From Aquicella lusitana (GTDB lineage: Bacteria; Pseudomonadota; Gammaproteobacteria; DSM-16500): a stretch of 64,000 nucleotides of DNA. Made by a program: the position numbers and the translations under genes. Shown here in pieces: positions 9,743-19,065 of this stretch. Location: assembly GCF_902459475.1 (NCBI RefSeq), contig NZ_LR699114.1, forward strand, positions 620,001 through 684,000. Direction: 5' to 3'. Every line of letters starts with the position of its first letter. Positions within the stretch are counted from its first letter, which is position 1. The notes beneath the pieces were generated by a model. That model was not told where the DNA came from. It made no database searches and saw only the letters and a list, made by a program, of their open reading frames with translations.

Positions 9743-9759
9743 CTTAAGCTTTCCTTAAG
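9743..9759 (+). promoter_or_regulatory. PmrA-box-like direct repeat
   Basis: CTTAAG-N5-CTTAAG: two exact hexamers whose starts are 11 bases apart, the spacing of PmrA/PhoP-type direct-repeat operators. It lies 76 bases upstream of the orphan gene at 9835. PmrA is known to control many effector genes in Legionella and Coxiella. The match is seen in sequence; binding is inferred. No clear -10 box sits at the ideal distance; TTATAT at 9792 is a candidate further downstream. Confidence 0.5.
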
Positions 9760-9834
9760 GTTTGAAGCGTTGCTGCCAAAACAGGAGCATGTTATATATC
9801 ATTTGATACACACTTATCAGAATGGGAAAATCAT

Positions 9835-11718
9835 ATGGAGACCAGACATCAGGCAAGAGATGAAGTGAATGCCCTGCTCGGCAGCGCGGATAAAGAGTTG
9901 CAGAATAAATTGTACCATTATGTTTTTGTCCCATCTGAAACCTATATCACAGTGACCGTCGGTGTGAAAAGGGCGATTGATAAAATAGCCTATCTGGATA
10001 CCGGTGTGTTGCTTGGCGAACTCATCCTTCTTCTCTCTGAAGTCCAAAAAACTGTTTCAGGATTACAAGCCAATTTAAAAGCAGCAGAATTCGCGAATTT
10101 TCAGGATAGCGCCGGTAAAATATCGGATAAATTGTCAACCTATAATAAAGAGAGCACCATCCGTGACCTGCAATCTGTTTTGCTGGAAAAAAATAAACTT
10201 TCTACGCATTGGTCAGCGCTAATTTATAATCTGCAAAAGATAATTGATAATCCGAAACGGCTTAAGCTCGACGAAAAGCAGCTGGCATTTTTTAAAGAGC
10301 TGAAAGTATGGCTTGATGGTTTTTATCTGCATTTTTGCATGCGAAGCAGACGAGAAGAATTGCAGCAAATGATTGTTAGTCCGGAAGCTGAAATGCAGAA
10401 GGAAGTGGATCACCCTGTTGTGGAAAGGAAGCTCAAAATTACAGCGGGGATGCAAAGGGCGCTGATTAAAATGGGCGATATGGATGGTAAAGAATCCTTA
10501 CCGATGATTTTGTCGCTGCTTCATGATATTCGCAAGAAAGTAGTAAATGATCCGGAATTGGCAAAAACTACTGAGGCAATTGAATACAGCCTGAAAATTC
10601 TGGGTGAGGCGAATGAAACACTTTGTAAAGGCAGATTGGAACAATTAGACATATTAAAAGGATTGACGGATAAAATTGAGCCTGATTTGAAGGAGTTGGT
10701 TGAAAAAATCAAGCAAGCGCAAATAACAGAAGCTATTGCGCAGGAATGCAAAGAGTTGGCTTTTTTTCTGGAAGCACTTTATTTTCATTCCTATAAAGAT
10801 AGAAACAAATTTTTTGACCCCGAAGATACAACTATCAAACAAGTCACCAGCAATAAACTGAGCAAAATGATGATCGCGGATTTTTATCACCAGGCCGCGC
10901 TTGCTATGGAAGATCTTTTGCAAACCCTGCAAAAACAGAAAGAGGTTAAGCATGACGAGGCGGAATTTAAGCAGGATGGCGAGTTATCCCCTCAGATGGA
11001 AAAGCCTGCACAGACTTTGGAACTGCATAAAGCTGAACAGGTTAGCGAGCGCAGTATCGGGTCAGACGTGAAAGTACGGCAAAATACGACTAAAGCGGAT
11101 GAAATCAAAAGTGAAAAGCCAAATCCCACTTTTGATGAAGAGGCGTTTTGGACTATTCTGGATAAAGCCAGCGGAAGTGCTGATGAAATTAAAATTGAAA
11201 GTTTGCTAAATGCCATGTCGAAATATAAGCTTTCCGAAAATCAGAAAACGCACTTGCATCATTTGGAAACAAAGGTTCCCGAATTTTTTAATCAATATAA
11301 GAATAATAGATATCTTTGGCAAAAAGCGATAAGCAGTATTCCCCTGATTGGTGGCTATTTAGATCCTTACTTACAACGTTATAATGCAGATATCGCCAAT
11401 CAGGCGCTTAATAACTCATCTTCCGGTGACCCAGAGACATTTCTTCAACGTTTGGCCATGGCGCGGTATCTTTTAGCTTCGCCTGAACGAAGCAGCAATG
11501 AACTCCTTAAGAAAACAAACGAGCTTCTACTTAACGCATACGTGCATCTCCATAACATCGGGCCAGGCAAGCGATTGGCAAAAGAAGAAGTACCGCCAGG
11601 TCTGTTGCTGACTTATGGAAAGTTTTCTCCAAGTACAACACACCGTGTCAAAGTCATACCGCTTGATGAGCTAGCATCCGATAACCAGGAATTAATGCGT
11701 AGAAAAATGACTCAATGA
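9835..11718 (+). CDS. Unidentified helical protein with an internal duplication; candidate effector
   Basis: A 627-residue hydrophilic protein with no signal peptide or family I recognise. Two stretches look like diverged copies of one helical unit: about residues 42-185 and 202-333. Matching landmarks are VGVKRAIDKI / AGMQRALIKM and LAFFKEL / LAFFLEA, offset by about 160 residues. A charged, low-complexity linker (about 370-430) leads to a C-terminal region with a conserved-looking WQKAISSIPLIGGYLDPYLQ segment. Size, helical content, isolation within a polysaccharide locus and the PmrA-like repeat upstream suggest a secreted effector; this is inference. It could also be a cytoplasmic structural protein. 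Confidence 0.6.
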   Translation: METRHQARDEVNALLGSADKELQNKLYHYVFVPSETYITVTVGVKRAIDKIAYLDTGVLLGELILLLSEVQKTVSGLQANLKAAEFANFQDSAGKISDKLSTYNKESTIRDLQSVLLEKNKLSTHWSALIYNLQKIIDNPKRLKLDEKQLAFFKELKVWLDGFYLHFCMRSRREELQQMIVSPEAEMQKEVDHPVVERKLKITAGMQRALIKMGDMDGKESLPMILSLLHDIRKKVVNDPELAKTTEAIEYSLKILGEANETLCKGRLEQLDILKGLTDKIEPDLKELVEKIKQAQITEAIAQECKELAFFLEALYFHSYKDRNKFFDPEDTTIKQVTSNKLSKMMIADFYHQAALAMEDLLQTLQKQKEVKHDEAEFKQDGELSPQMEKPAQTLELHKAEQVSERSIGSDVKVRQNTTKADEIKSEKPNPTFDEEAFWTILDKASGSADEIKIESLLNAMSKYKLSENQKTHLHHLETKVPEFFNQYKNNRYLWQKAISSIPLIGGYLDPYLQRYNADIANQALNNSSSGDPETFLQRLAMARYLLASPERSSNELLKKTNELLLNAYVHLHNIGPGKRLAKEEVPPGLLLTYGKFSPSTTHRVKVIPLDELASDNQELMRRKMTQ

Positions 11719-11885
11719 GATAGTTAGCAGGCCGGTTTCGAGCAGTTCAGCAACAACAGGGGACGGCCATTTTGCTGTAACTCTTTCATCGCACTTAATA
11801 TTTATCACTCTATACCTTGTTAACCTTTTTAATCAAATTTGGGTTTATAATTTTATGACGGGTCGTCATAAAGGAGTGCGCATTG
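11719..11885. other. Intergenic leader with likely promoter for the small orphan at 11886
   Basis: The AT-rich gap contains TTATAAT near 11846, a good -10 candidate, and AAAGGAG at about 11869 as ribosome-binding site. No PmrA-type pair with 11-base spacing is present; a single CTTAATATT half-site occurs near 11797. Nothing else was recognised. Confidence 0.35.
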
Positions 11886-12323
11886 ATGCGAAGTGAAAAC
11901 CTGCTCACGACATTACAAAATCAATTAAATGCAATAGCAAAGGATGAGCTAAAAGGATGTACCCAGGAGTTGCAGCAAGCAAACAATGCAATTAAGGACA
12001 CCTTAAAAGGCCTGCAGTTGGCAGATAAACGTAGCCATGCCTTCCTTGGAGATGATGTAGAAACACACTACCTGAAAAATTTTATAAAAAATATCATGGC
12101 ACTTGTCACGCAAATTAATCAGGAAGAACAGCAGTTGGAACATGTCATGGGCCCGCAAAAGGATTTTTCATATCATCCTGACGAAATTAAAAATTTTATG
12201 GGTAAAGTTATCCTGCGTGAAATGCTTGTTAACACACTTGATAAGCTTGTGGCAGATGAGCCTGCCTTGCGGATTCAGGAAGACACCAGGCAGGCGGTCG
12301 CTGCCGAAATCCGGAAGCGATAG
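11886..12323 (+). CDS. Small helical protein of unknown function
   Basis: A 145-residue soluble protein predicted to be almost entirely helical, rich in Gln, Lys and Leu, with no signal peptide. The ATG at 11886 is preferred to the TTG three bases earlier because AAGGAG lies nine bases upstream of the ATG. It stands between two candidate effectors in the same orientation but with its own apparent promoter. I do not recognise it. Confidence 0.5.
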   Translation: MRSENLLTTLQNQLNAIAKDELKGCTQELQQANNAIKDTLKGLQLADKRSHAFLGDDVETHYLKNFIKNIMALVTQINQEEQQLEHVMGPQKDFSYHPDEIKNFMGKVILREMLVNTLDKLVADEPALRIQEDTRQAVAAEIRKR

Positions 12324-12434
12324 ATCTTAATGCCTTTTTATTCAACCAGTTGTTATCTGACCATTCCCGATGTGATGCCCCTTCATGGCTATTGCTATAA
12401 TTAAAATAATACAAAACGGGGTTGGAGCATATTT

Positions 12435-13823
12435 ATGGCATTCGATAGGAGTGCGGAAGAGAAGAAAGAAAAAGTCATTGTCCATTCCTGGGATTTTGAC
12501 GGTATGCTTGCTTCAGAGACTTATTACCAGGAAATGGAAAAGCTGCTGAAAAAAAAGGCCGAGTCGAACGGTCAGCTTACCGAGCAGGACTTTGAAGCGC
12601 TTGCGGAGATAATCATAAGGCACGAAGCCTATCAGGGTTTTTTTGATGACCGATTTAAGGATAAAGGCGATGCAGAGCACATATTATATGTTGGAAGTAA
12701 TCGCCAGGGGCGAAAAAAAGATTTGGAAAACGGATTTAAAAAAAACGTTACGTCTTTAACCAGCTTTCCCTTTTATGCGGCGCTGGCAAAGAAACTGTCC
12801 GAGCACTATGGCTATGAAATTAAATTGGATAAATTATTGCTTGAAGATATAGCAGAAGGTAATAAACCTGGCGCAACATTTGATGAGGTTTCAAAAACAT
12901 ATCTGGGCCATACATTGTTGGATCCTGATAAGTCCAGAGAAACATTAACACAATCTTTAAAAATTACCGATTCATCACCCAGCGATTATACCGATGAGGA
13001 AAAGGGACTGCTGATTTATACACAAATGCACCATGCCAAAAAAAAATACGGAAAAAATAGGGAAGTAGAGTTCGACTTTGCAGATGACAGGGCGGATATT
13101 CTTGAGAAACTTGCCCAAATGTATGGTAAAGGAAACGAGCATCTTGTTCCCGTAAGATTAATGCTGTCTCAGTTTATACCTCCCGATAGAGAAAAACTGA
13201 GTGGCGAAAAAGAATTTAGTAGCCAGCCGATTGATCCACAAAATAAAGAACATAATGTTGATCCGGCACCCTTTCTGACTTATCTCGGCCTGCTGGCTAA
13301 CTGTAGAGAGAAAGTGCGTACGGGTGCTCATATGATGCTCGATTTATATGACGAAGATAATTATGTCAAGGGCGATATAACATTCGGGAATTTAGGGAAA
13401 ACAGTTGAGGAACATAGATTCAAGCATAATCAACAGTATAATCAGCAAAATTTCATCCGCGAGGTGATCAATCTGTTAAATCAAGTAGAAAAAAAATCAA
13501 AAGGCATTGTGGAAATGAAAGAACTGCTTGCGGGTGTGAAAGAGGAATATAAGTACAAGACGCCGGCAGATAAAATTAAGGGCTTACAGGCTATTGCCAC
13601 AAAGAGGCTGAGCAAGCTTCATATGGGCAGTCAATCAGAGAAAGATAAAGGGAAGTTTAAGCTTTTTAATTTTAAGAAATCGAGGGATGAATTTAATGAA
13701 AAGTTGTATGACATACTGAAAAATATGGATGTTAACAATCCGGATGTAACACTAATATTGAAATTACAAGATGAATTACAAAAGCGATTGGAAGGAAGTC
13801 CTCGGCCAGATAAAAGGCAATAA
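12435..13823 (+). CDS. HAD-like protein of the Legionella effector type
   Basis: A 462-residue protein with a haloacid-dehalogenase-like core: strand plus DFDG (Asp20, Asp22), GSNRQ at 87-91 (motif II serine), YTQMHH at 195-200 and DFADDR at 214-219 (acidic motif IV). This pattern (WDFDG, GSNRQ, Q-x-H, DDRxDIL, then a VPVRLxL segment) is one I recall from a family of Legionella proteins listed as Dot/Icm substrates; no individual name is claimed. HAD enzymes usually hydrolyse phosphate esters through the first aspartate. The C-terminal ~200 residues are charged and helical. TATAAT lies about 40 bases upstream. Activity and secretion are inferred. Confidence 0.65.
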   Translation: MAFDRSAEEKKEKVIVHSWDFDGMLASETYYQEMEKLLKKKAESNGQLTEQDFEALAEIIIRHEAYQGFFDDRFKDKGDAEHILYVGSNRQGRKKDLENGFKKNVTSLTSFPFYAALAKKLSEHYGYEIKLDKLLLEDIAEGNKPGATFDEVSKTYLGHTLLDPDKSRETLTQSLKITDSSPSDYTDEEKGLLIYTQMHHAKKKYGKNREVEFDFADDRADILEKLAQMYGKGNEHLVPVRLMLSQFIPPDREKLSGEKEFSSQPIDPQNKEHNVDPAPFLTYLGLLANCREKVRTGAHMMLDLYDEDNYVKGDITFGNLGKTVEEHRFKHNQQYNQQNFIREVINLLNQVEKKSKGIVEMKELLAGVKEEYKYKTPADKIKGLQAIATKRLSKLHMGSQSEKDKGKFKLFNFKKSRDEFNEKLYDILKNMDVNNPDVTLILKLQDELQKRLEGSPRPDKRQ

Positions 13824-13870
13824 CTTGGCGCTAAGAAAGTTTGTGCAATCACTCCGTCAACAATGTGTGG

Positions 13871-15013
13871 TTACATGGCTTCCTGAATCAGTTTTTTCAC
13901 TTCATTTGCAGCCGTTTTCCAGTTTAATCGTGTCACATATTCGTTATACGCAGACAGGGAAAGCGCTTCATATCGCATACGATCACGCATCAAGTCTACA
14001 ATGTAATCACAGTAAGTTGAAACAGGCGCGTCCAGCCCAAAAGTCATGCCATTAATATTGTCTTTTACAATGGTGCCAATGCCGCCCACATAAGTGGTAA
14101 GACAAGGAACACCAAACGCATTGGCTTCGCAGAATACAATTCCGTAGGCTTCTGCACGTGAAGGCACAAAAAGAAAATGTGTTTCGGACAGCAGTGTTTG
14201 AATTTTTTGTTTTCCTTCTGGTGTGTGCTTGGAAATAAATCCCAGACATTTTACATAGGAAGGAACGGGGTTCAGGTTGGGAGGCTGATAACCTACAATG
14301 GTCAGCTCAACGGCATGCCCTGCTTCATGCAAAGCCTTTGCGACAGCGAGCACCACGTCGCCGCCTTTGCGCTCCCAGCTTTTAGCAAGAAACAGCAATT
14401 TGATTTTATCTGCAGCCCGCTTTTTTATACTTTCGCGTATTTCATCAAGATCAGGACAAGTATCTATATTCGCGCCAAAGGGAACAACTTTCACTTTTTC
14501 ACGACTGATGCCATAGAGTTCTACGGCACTGCGTGCAGCCCAGTCAGATGAAAAAAGCGCGAGGCGGGCACGTGACAGGCATGCTTGTGTGATTGCGTTG
14601 CCTTGCATAATGGTATTTGCAGAATGATAGGAAAACGGCGGATAAAATCCGAGTAGTGCTGCATACACGGCATCAGTCCAGAGAATGATAGGCTGTTTGC
14701 AATCGAGATATGCAATGGGGTTAATGAGCGGCGAGACAACGGCGTCAACGCTCAGCTTTTCCAGTTGCCTTGCCACTTGTTCAGAATAATGTTTCGCTGC
14801 CACGGTATTAAAACGCGGGCTTTCCCGCTGGTCACAGACAAATTTGTTCCATGCTTGTTTGAGCTTAAACAAGGGCGGCAACTTGCGTGAGAGCGATCCA
14901 ATAAAATCCACTTCGATATCGGCATTGGACAGTGCTTTTGACATGAAGCTCGGTGTGCCAGACCAGTTATGGACATCACGGGCATCAAACGTAGTGGCAT
15001 AGGCAATACGCAT
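13871..15013 (-). CDS. GT4-family glycosyltransferase
   Basis: A 380-residue GT-B fold glycosyltransferase. The N-terminal domain is poorly conserved, as expected for an acceptor domain; the C-terminal domain shows LFLAKSWERKGGD and the donor motif PSRAEAYGIVFCEANAFGVP (E-x7-E). It follows another GT4 gene with a three-base gap and has AAGGAG before its ATG, so the pair is one operon. It probably adds a sugar to the lipid-linked glycan; donor and acceptor are unknown. Confidence 0.85.
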   Translation of the reverse strand: MRIAYATTFDARDVHNWSGTPSFMSKALSNADIEVDFIGSLSRKLPPLFKLKQAWNKFVCDQRESPRFNTVAAKHYSEQVARQLEKLSVDAVVSPLINPIAYLDCKQPIILWTDAVYAALLGFYPPFSYHSANTIMQGNAITQACLSRARLALFSSDWAARSAVELYGISREKVKVVPFGANIDTCPDLDEIRESIKKRAADKIKLLFLAKSWERKGGDVVLAVAKALHEAGHAVELTIVGYQPPNLNPVPSYVKCLGFISKHTPEGKQKIQTLLSETHFLFVPSRAEAYGIVFCEANAFGVPCLTTYVGGIGTIVKDNINGMTFGLDAPVSTYCDYIVDLMRDRMRYEALSLSAYNEYVTRLNWKTAANEVKKLIQEAM

Positions 15014-15016
15014 GCT

Positions 15017-16141
15017 TTACTCCTTAACAGGCTGCACCAAAGGCAATTGCCAGAATTGTTTATAAAACGCAGGAATGGAAAAATTGTCGCTGACATGCTG
15101 ATAGGCTTTTTCACCCAGCATGTTACGCTCCTCTTCGGAAGCGATGTAAATCTGTTTCATGGCTTCAGCAAAGGCAACAGGATCTCGGGGTTTGATTAGC
15201 GTGCCGGCATGACCAACCACTTCAGGAATGCCATGAACGCGGGTGGCAATGATCGGTAATCGTGCGACCATCGCTTCGATTAAGACACGGCCAAATGCTT
15301 CCTGCACGGAAGACAGCGCAAAACAGTCAAAGGCTTTCATGTAACGGAAGCCACCGGAGAGAAACCCTGTGAAAATGATGTCATTCTGAAGGCCATAGCT
15401 TTTGGCCTGATCTTTAAGGCGGGATTCCAATTCACCGTCCCCGATAATCACCAGCTTTGCTTTTGGCGTATAGGGTTTGATTAACGAGAAAGCGTGGATA
15501 AGGCTTTCCTGATCCTTGTTGGGTGCCAGCCGCGCGATGTTGCCGAACACAAATGCCTCATCCGGTAGTTGGAGCGCCTTTCGGGCTTCTTCACGTGACA
15601 GCAGGTTGGGTTCCGTCAACTCCATATCAATGACATTGTATAATGTCTGAATACGTTCTTTGGGCACGCTCCATAAATTTTTGCGCATATCGTCGCGCAC
15701 AGCATTGGATACGCCTGCAAACAGCATGTTTTGACGTGAAAGCGAAGCAACGAGCAGTTGCCGACCCAAGGATGACATTGTTCTTAATTCATGCATGACA
15801 AAAATCATCGCAGGGATTTTGCAAAACTGTGCGACCCACATCATGACATACGTGGGCTTGTAGCGATGGCAGATGACGATTTCAAATTTTCTTTCACGAC
15901 AAAAGGCGAGTAATTTTTTAATGGCGCTGATTTTTAAGGTGCGAATTTCCTTTTTGGAGAGATTGAAAAAGACAACTTCTTCTGCAATGGTCCTGTTCTT
16001 CACTTCTTCATCTGGCTTGCCAGTCAAATAAGCGACAGTGACTTGATATTTGCTTTTATCAAAGAGCCGCGTGTACTGGTTATAAATATCAATAAACTGC
16101 GTGGCATAGTTATGGCCAAGAATAAGGATGTTTTTGCGCAT
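15017..16141 (-). CDS. GT4-family glycosyltransferase
   Basis: A 374-residue GT-B fold glycosyltransferase, first gene of a two-gene leftward operon. The C-terminal nucleotide-sugar domain has FGNIARLAPNKDQE and SVQEAFGRVLIEAMVARLPI, the E-x7-E donor motif of GT4 enzymes. It is likely a cytoplasmic-face transferase for LPS or capsule assembly. Its upstream region is the repeat-bearing gap shared with galU. Confidence 0.85.
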   Translation of the reverse strand: MRKNILILGHNYATQFIDIYNQYTRLFDKSKYQVTVAYLTGKPDEEVKNRTIAEEVVFFNLSKKEIRTLKISAIKKLLAFCRERKFEIVICHRYKPTYVMMWVAQFCKIPAMIFVMHELRTMSSLGRQLLVASLSRQNMLFAGVSNAVRDDMRKNLWSVPKERIQTLYNVIDMELTEPNLLSREEARKALQLPDEAFVFGNIARLAPNKDQESLIHAFSLIKPYTPKAKLVIIGDGELESRLKDQAKSYGLQNDIIFTGFLSGGFRYMKAFDCFALSSVQEAFGRVLIEAMVARLPIIATRVHGIPEVVGHAGTLIKPRDPVAFAEAMKQIYIASEEERNMLGEKAYQHVSDNFSIPAFYKQFWQLPLVQPVKE

Positions 16142-16297
16142 CAGGCGTTTTTCTCTCCGTTGGGTGTGACATTTATAGCAAGTTACGCAAAAGAGGACAA
16201 GCCGCTTGCGATTCTTGCGCCTGACTCGCCTGTGCCATTTTTATTTGTTAGGTGAATCCCTCACCCGCAGCCTCTCATCGGCATTGCGTTTGCCTCC

Positions 16298-16519
16298 TTG
16301 CGAGCATAGCGAAGCAATCCAGGTTTTTCGGTGCTAGTTGGACTTTGGCCATTTTACAAAATGCTCGATAATGCTGTCATCCTGAGCGAAGCGAAGGATC
16401 TCCCGATGTACAAAAGGAGATCCTTCGCTTCGCTCAGGATGACAGCTTTGTGAACGCTTTTTCTTATTTTTTTGCGGTTTATATCGAAGGAGGTCTGGAT
16501 TGCTTCGCTATGCTCGCAA
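16298..16519. repeat. Nested palindromic repeat in the gap between a GT gene and galU
   Basis: Outer arms: a 25-base sequence at 16298-16322 (TTGCGAGCATAGCGAAGCAA...) is the exact reverse complement of 16495-16519. An independent inner palindrome sits between them at 16373-16446. The outer sequence resembles the short palindromic elements rich in GCGAAGC found repeatedly in many proteobacterial genomes. No transposase is present, so it is a non-coding dispersed element. Confidence 0.85.
16373..16446. repeat. 31-base perfect inverted repeat, dispersed element
   Basis: Arms 16373-16403 and 16416-16446 are perfect reverse complements with a 12-base loop. Core: TCCTGAGCGAAGCGAAGGAT. The left flank TGGACTTTGGCCATTTT at 16339-16355 recurs, with one change, at 51602, together with a decayed version of this palindrome. 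In RNA it would form a very stable hairpin able to separate the two divergent promoters' transcripts. Confidence 0.85.
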
Positions 16520-16651
16520 TGACAGGTGCAGTTTCATCAGCGAATTACCTAACCTTTACAGCAACGAGGGCGAGGATAGCCATGTTTTCTAGCCTTTTAT
16601 TATGATAAGATGCTGCCCACTATTTGTTTACCCAATACACCGATAATCTCT

Positions 16652-17524
16652 ATGATGAAGATTAGTAAAGCAATTTTTCCTGTTGCGGGGCTAGGCACCC
16701 GGTTCTTGCCCGCGACTAAGGCAAACCCAAAAGAAATGCTGCCGATTGTGGATAAACCGCTTATCCAATATGCGGTGGAAGAAGCGGTAGCTGCCGGTAT
16801 CACCGAGCTGATTTTTGTGACAAACAGCAGCAAGCGGGCGATCGAAGACCACTTTGATTCCAACTTCGAACTGGAAGCGACGCTGCAAGAGCGCGGCAAG
16901 CAAGAATTACTCGATATTGTGCGGGGAATTTTGCCGGAGGGAGTATCCTGCGCTTATATTCGCCAGAAATCGCCGCAAGGGCTTGGGCATGCGGTTTTAT
17001 GTGCCAAGCAATTGGTGATGAACGAACCTTTTGCTGTGCTGCTGGCCGATGACTTGATCGATGGCGGATCGGTCCCTTGTCTTAAACAGATGGTAGAGCT
17101 ATTCGCCGAAAAGCAGGCCAGCGTTATTGCGGTTCAAAAAATTGAACCGGAAGAAACGCGCAAGTACGGTATTGTGGACGTCGCTGCTTCAGAAGGCATG
17201 CTGATTGCCATTCAGGGCATTGTAGAAAAACCCCATCCGCAGCAAGCTCCTTCCGATCTGGGTGTAGTGGGTCGATATATTTTGACTCCCCGGATCTTTA
17301 CGCTGCTTGAGAATACCAGCAAAGGCTCAGGTGGAGAAATTCAACTGACCGATGCTATTGCTGAGCTGCTTAACAATGAATCGGTTTATGCCTATCGTTT
17401 CCAGGGCAAGCGATATGATTGTGGCAGCAAGTTGGGCTATCTGGAGGCGACAGTCGCTTATGCATTAAAACATCCTGAGCTCGCGCTTGATTTCAAGCGT
17501 TCACTGGAGGCGATTATTGCATGA
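16652..17524 (+). CDS. galU: UTP-glucose-1-phosphate uridylyltransferase
   Basis: Makes UDP-glucose from UTP and glucose-1-phosphate; UDP-glucose then feeds galE and ugd in this locus. Motifs: [28 protein letters not shown] in the N-terminal nucleotide-binding loop, VLLADDLI, and VEKP. The ATG at 16652 gives 290 residues, the normal length; the in-frame start at 16610 would add 14 unrelated residues. The stop overlaps the next start by four bases (ATGA). Confidence 0.96.
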   Translation: MMKISKAIFPVAGLGTRFLPATKANPKEMLPIVDKPLIQYAVEEAVAAGITELIFVTNSSKRAIEDHFDSNFELEATLQERGKQELLDIVRGILPEGVSCAYIRQKSPQGLGHAVLCAKQLVMNEPFAVLLADDLIDGGSVPCLKQMVELFAEKQASVIAVQKIEPEETRKYGIVDVAASEGMLIAIQGIVEKPHPQQAPSDLGVVGRYILTPRIFTLLENTSKGSGGEIQLTDAIAELLNNESVYAYRFQGKRYDCGSKLGYLEATVAYALKHPELALDFKRSLEAIIA

Positions 17525-19053
17525 AACAGCTCCCGGCATTTGAGCGGCACGATGCGTTACTGTATGTTTTTGCAATTGCTGCGAGCATTTTATTGTCCAG
17601 CTGGATAGGCCATCGTGAAACCGTTATTAACACCGATGCAATCTGCTACTTACTCAGCGCCCAAATAATGGCTGAATCCGGCATCAAAGGCGCCATGCAG
17701 CTTTGCGGGCAGGCGCATTGGCCTTTTTATTCCGCATTAATTTATGGGTTTGTGCGACTCAGTCACTTGACGTATACCAGTGCGGCGCTAGTGTTAAATG
17801 GTTTCTTTTCACTGATCTCTGTCACTGCGTTTATTTTTATTGTGAAGGCATTAGGTGGATCCCGGCGAGTCATGTGGTTTGCCGCGTTTGTGATTTTATT
17901 GGCGCATGAATTCAACAGCGTGCGCGAATACATTGTACGCGACCATGGATTTTGGGCCTTTTATCTTGCTTCGATATGGCTTCTGATACATTGCTTTCGT
18001 CAGCCGCAATGGAAACGTGCGCTGACTTTTAGCATGAGCCTGTTGGTTGCGACACTGTTTCGCATTGAAGGCGCAGTTTTTCTTGTGTTGCTGCCCTTTT
18101 TAGCTTTCTTTTGTGTGCATCTTTCTTTGCGAGCGCGAGTGAGATTATTTTTCATGCTCAATGTACCGCTGCTTGCTATTTGCTTTTTATTATCCGCCTG
18201 GCTGCTATTGCACCCGCAGCAGAGCCTGGATCAGCTGGGCCGGGTCGCAGAAGTGCCTGCTCAGTTCAGACATGGGCTTACCATGATTATCGAGAAATTC
18301 GACACATCGAGAATATCACTGGCGCAATATGTGCTTCCTGGTGACGCGCTCAAAGACGCAGGCCTTATTTTATGTTTAGCGCTCGGTGCCTGGTATGTCA
18401 TTAGTGTGGTGGGAAACCTTTCATGGGGATATGCATTGCTGGTGGCTTATGCCTGGCTGCGCAAAAGTACCCGTTTTGATCGCTCAGCTCTGATCGTGCT
18501 GGCGGGTTATGTTGGTATCAACATCATGGTCACGCTGGGCTTTTTGCTGGAACATTTTTTCCTGACCAAGCGCTATCTGATGGCATTTTCTCTGGTGTTG
18601 ATGCTATGGGTGCCTTTTGCACTGGATGACTTGTTCCAGAAATGGCCGCATTTGCGTTCCCGTTTCGTGCTGCTGCTTGCAGGCGTCCTGATGCTGGTTT
18701 CCTCCATCGGCGGCATTATCGATTTTGGTTATTCTAAAAATTATATTCATGAGGCGGGAAGCTGGCTGGCAAAAAATGTGCCTCAAGAGGCCAGGCTTTA
18801 TGCCAATGATAATCTACTCATGTATTACTCACAGCATTTTGGCTATTCCATTTTTAAAAATATGCGCCAATATTCAGATTTGAATATGATTGCGGATGAT
18901 AAATGGAAGCAATACGATTATGTTGCCCTGCGGCTGGCTAAAAAGCAGGAAAAGCAAGTTGCACCTTTCGTGCAAGCCATCCATTTGAAACCTGTGCAGG
19001 TCTTTAGCAATGAACGTGGAGACCGTGTTGTTATTTATAAAATCAATTCATAG
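17521..19053 (+). CDS. Polytopic membrane protein, GT39/ArnT-like glycosyltransferase
   Basis: A 510-residue integral inner-membrane protein with about ten hydrophobic helices. The first periplasmic loop contains INTDAICYL, placing an acidic residue where GT-C (GT39/83) enzymes have their catalytic aspartate, and VRDHGFW and FRIEGAVFL resemble later GT-C motifs. Such proteins move a sugar from a polyprenyl-phosphate donor on the periplasmic side. Coupled to galU by a four-base overlap and followed 12 bases later by ugd. Transferred sugar and acceptor are unknown; an O-antigen ligase-like role is less likely. Confidence 0.65.
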   Translation: MKQLPAFERHDALLYVFAIAASILLSSWIGHRETVINTDAICYLLSAQIMAESGIKGAMQLCGQAHWPFYSALIYGFVRLSHLTYTSAALVLNGFFSLISVTAFIFIVKALGGSRRVMWFAAFVILLAHEFNSVREYIVRDHGFWAFYLASIWLLIHCFRQPQWKRALTFSMSLLVATLFRIEGAVFLVLLPFLAFFCVHLSLRARVRLFFMLNVPLLAICFLLSAWLLLHPQQSLDQLGRVAEVPAQFRHGLTMIIEKFDTSRISLAQYVLPGDALKDAGLILCLALGAWYVISVVGNLSWGYALLVAYAWLRKSTRFDRSALIVLAGYVGINIMVTLGFLLEHFFLTKRYLMAFSLVLMLWVPFALDDLFQKWPHLRSRFVLLLAGVLMLVSSIGGIIDFGYSKNYIHEAGSWLAKNVPQEARLYANDNLLMYYSQHFGYSIFKNMRQYSDLNMIADDKWKQYDYVALRLAKKQEKQVAPFVQAIHLKPVQVFSNERGDRVVIYKINS

Positions 19054-19065
19054 GAGCAAACGAAA

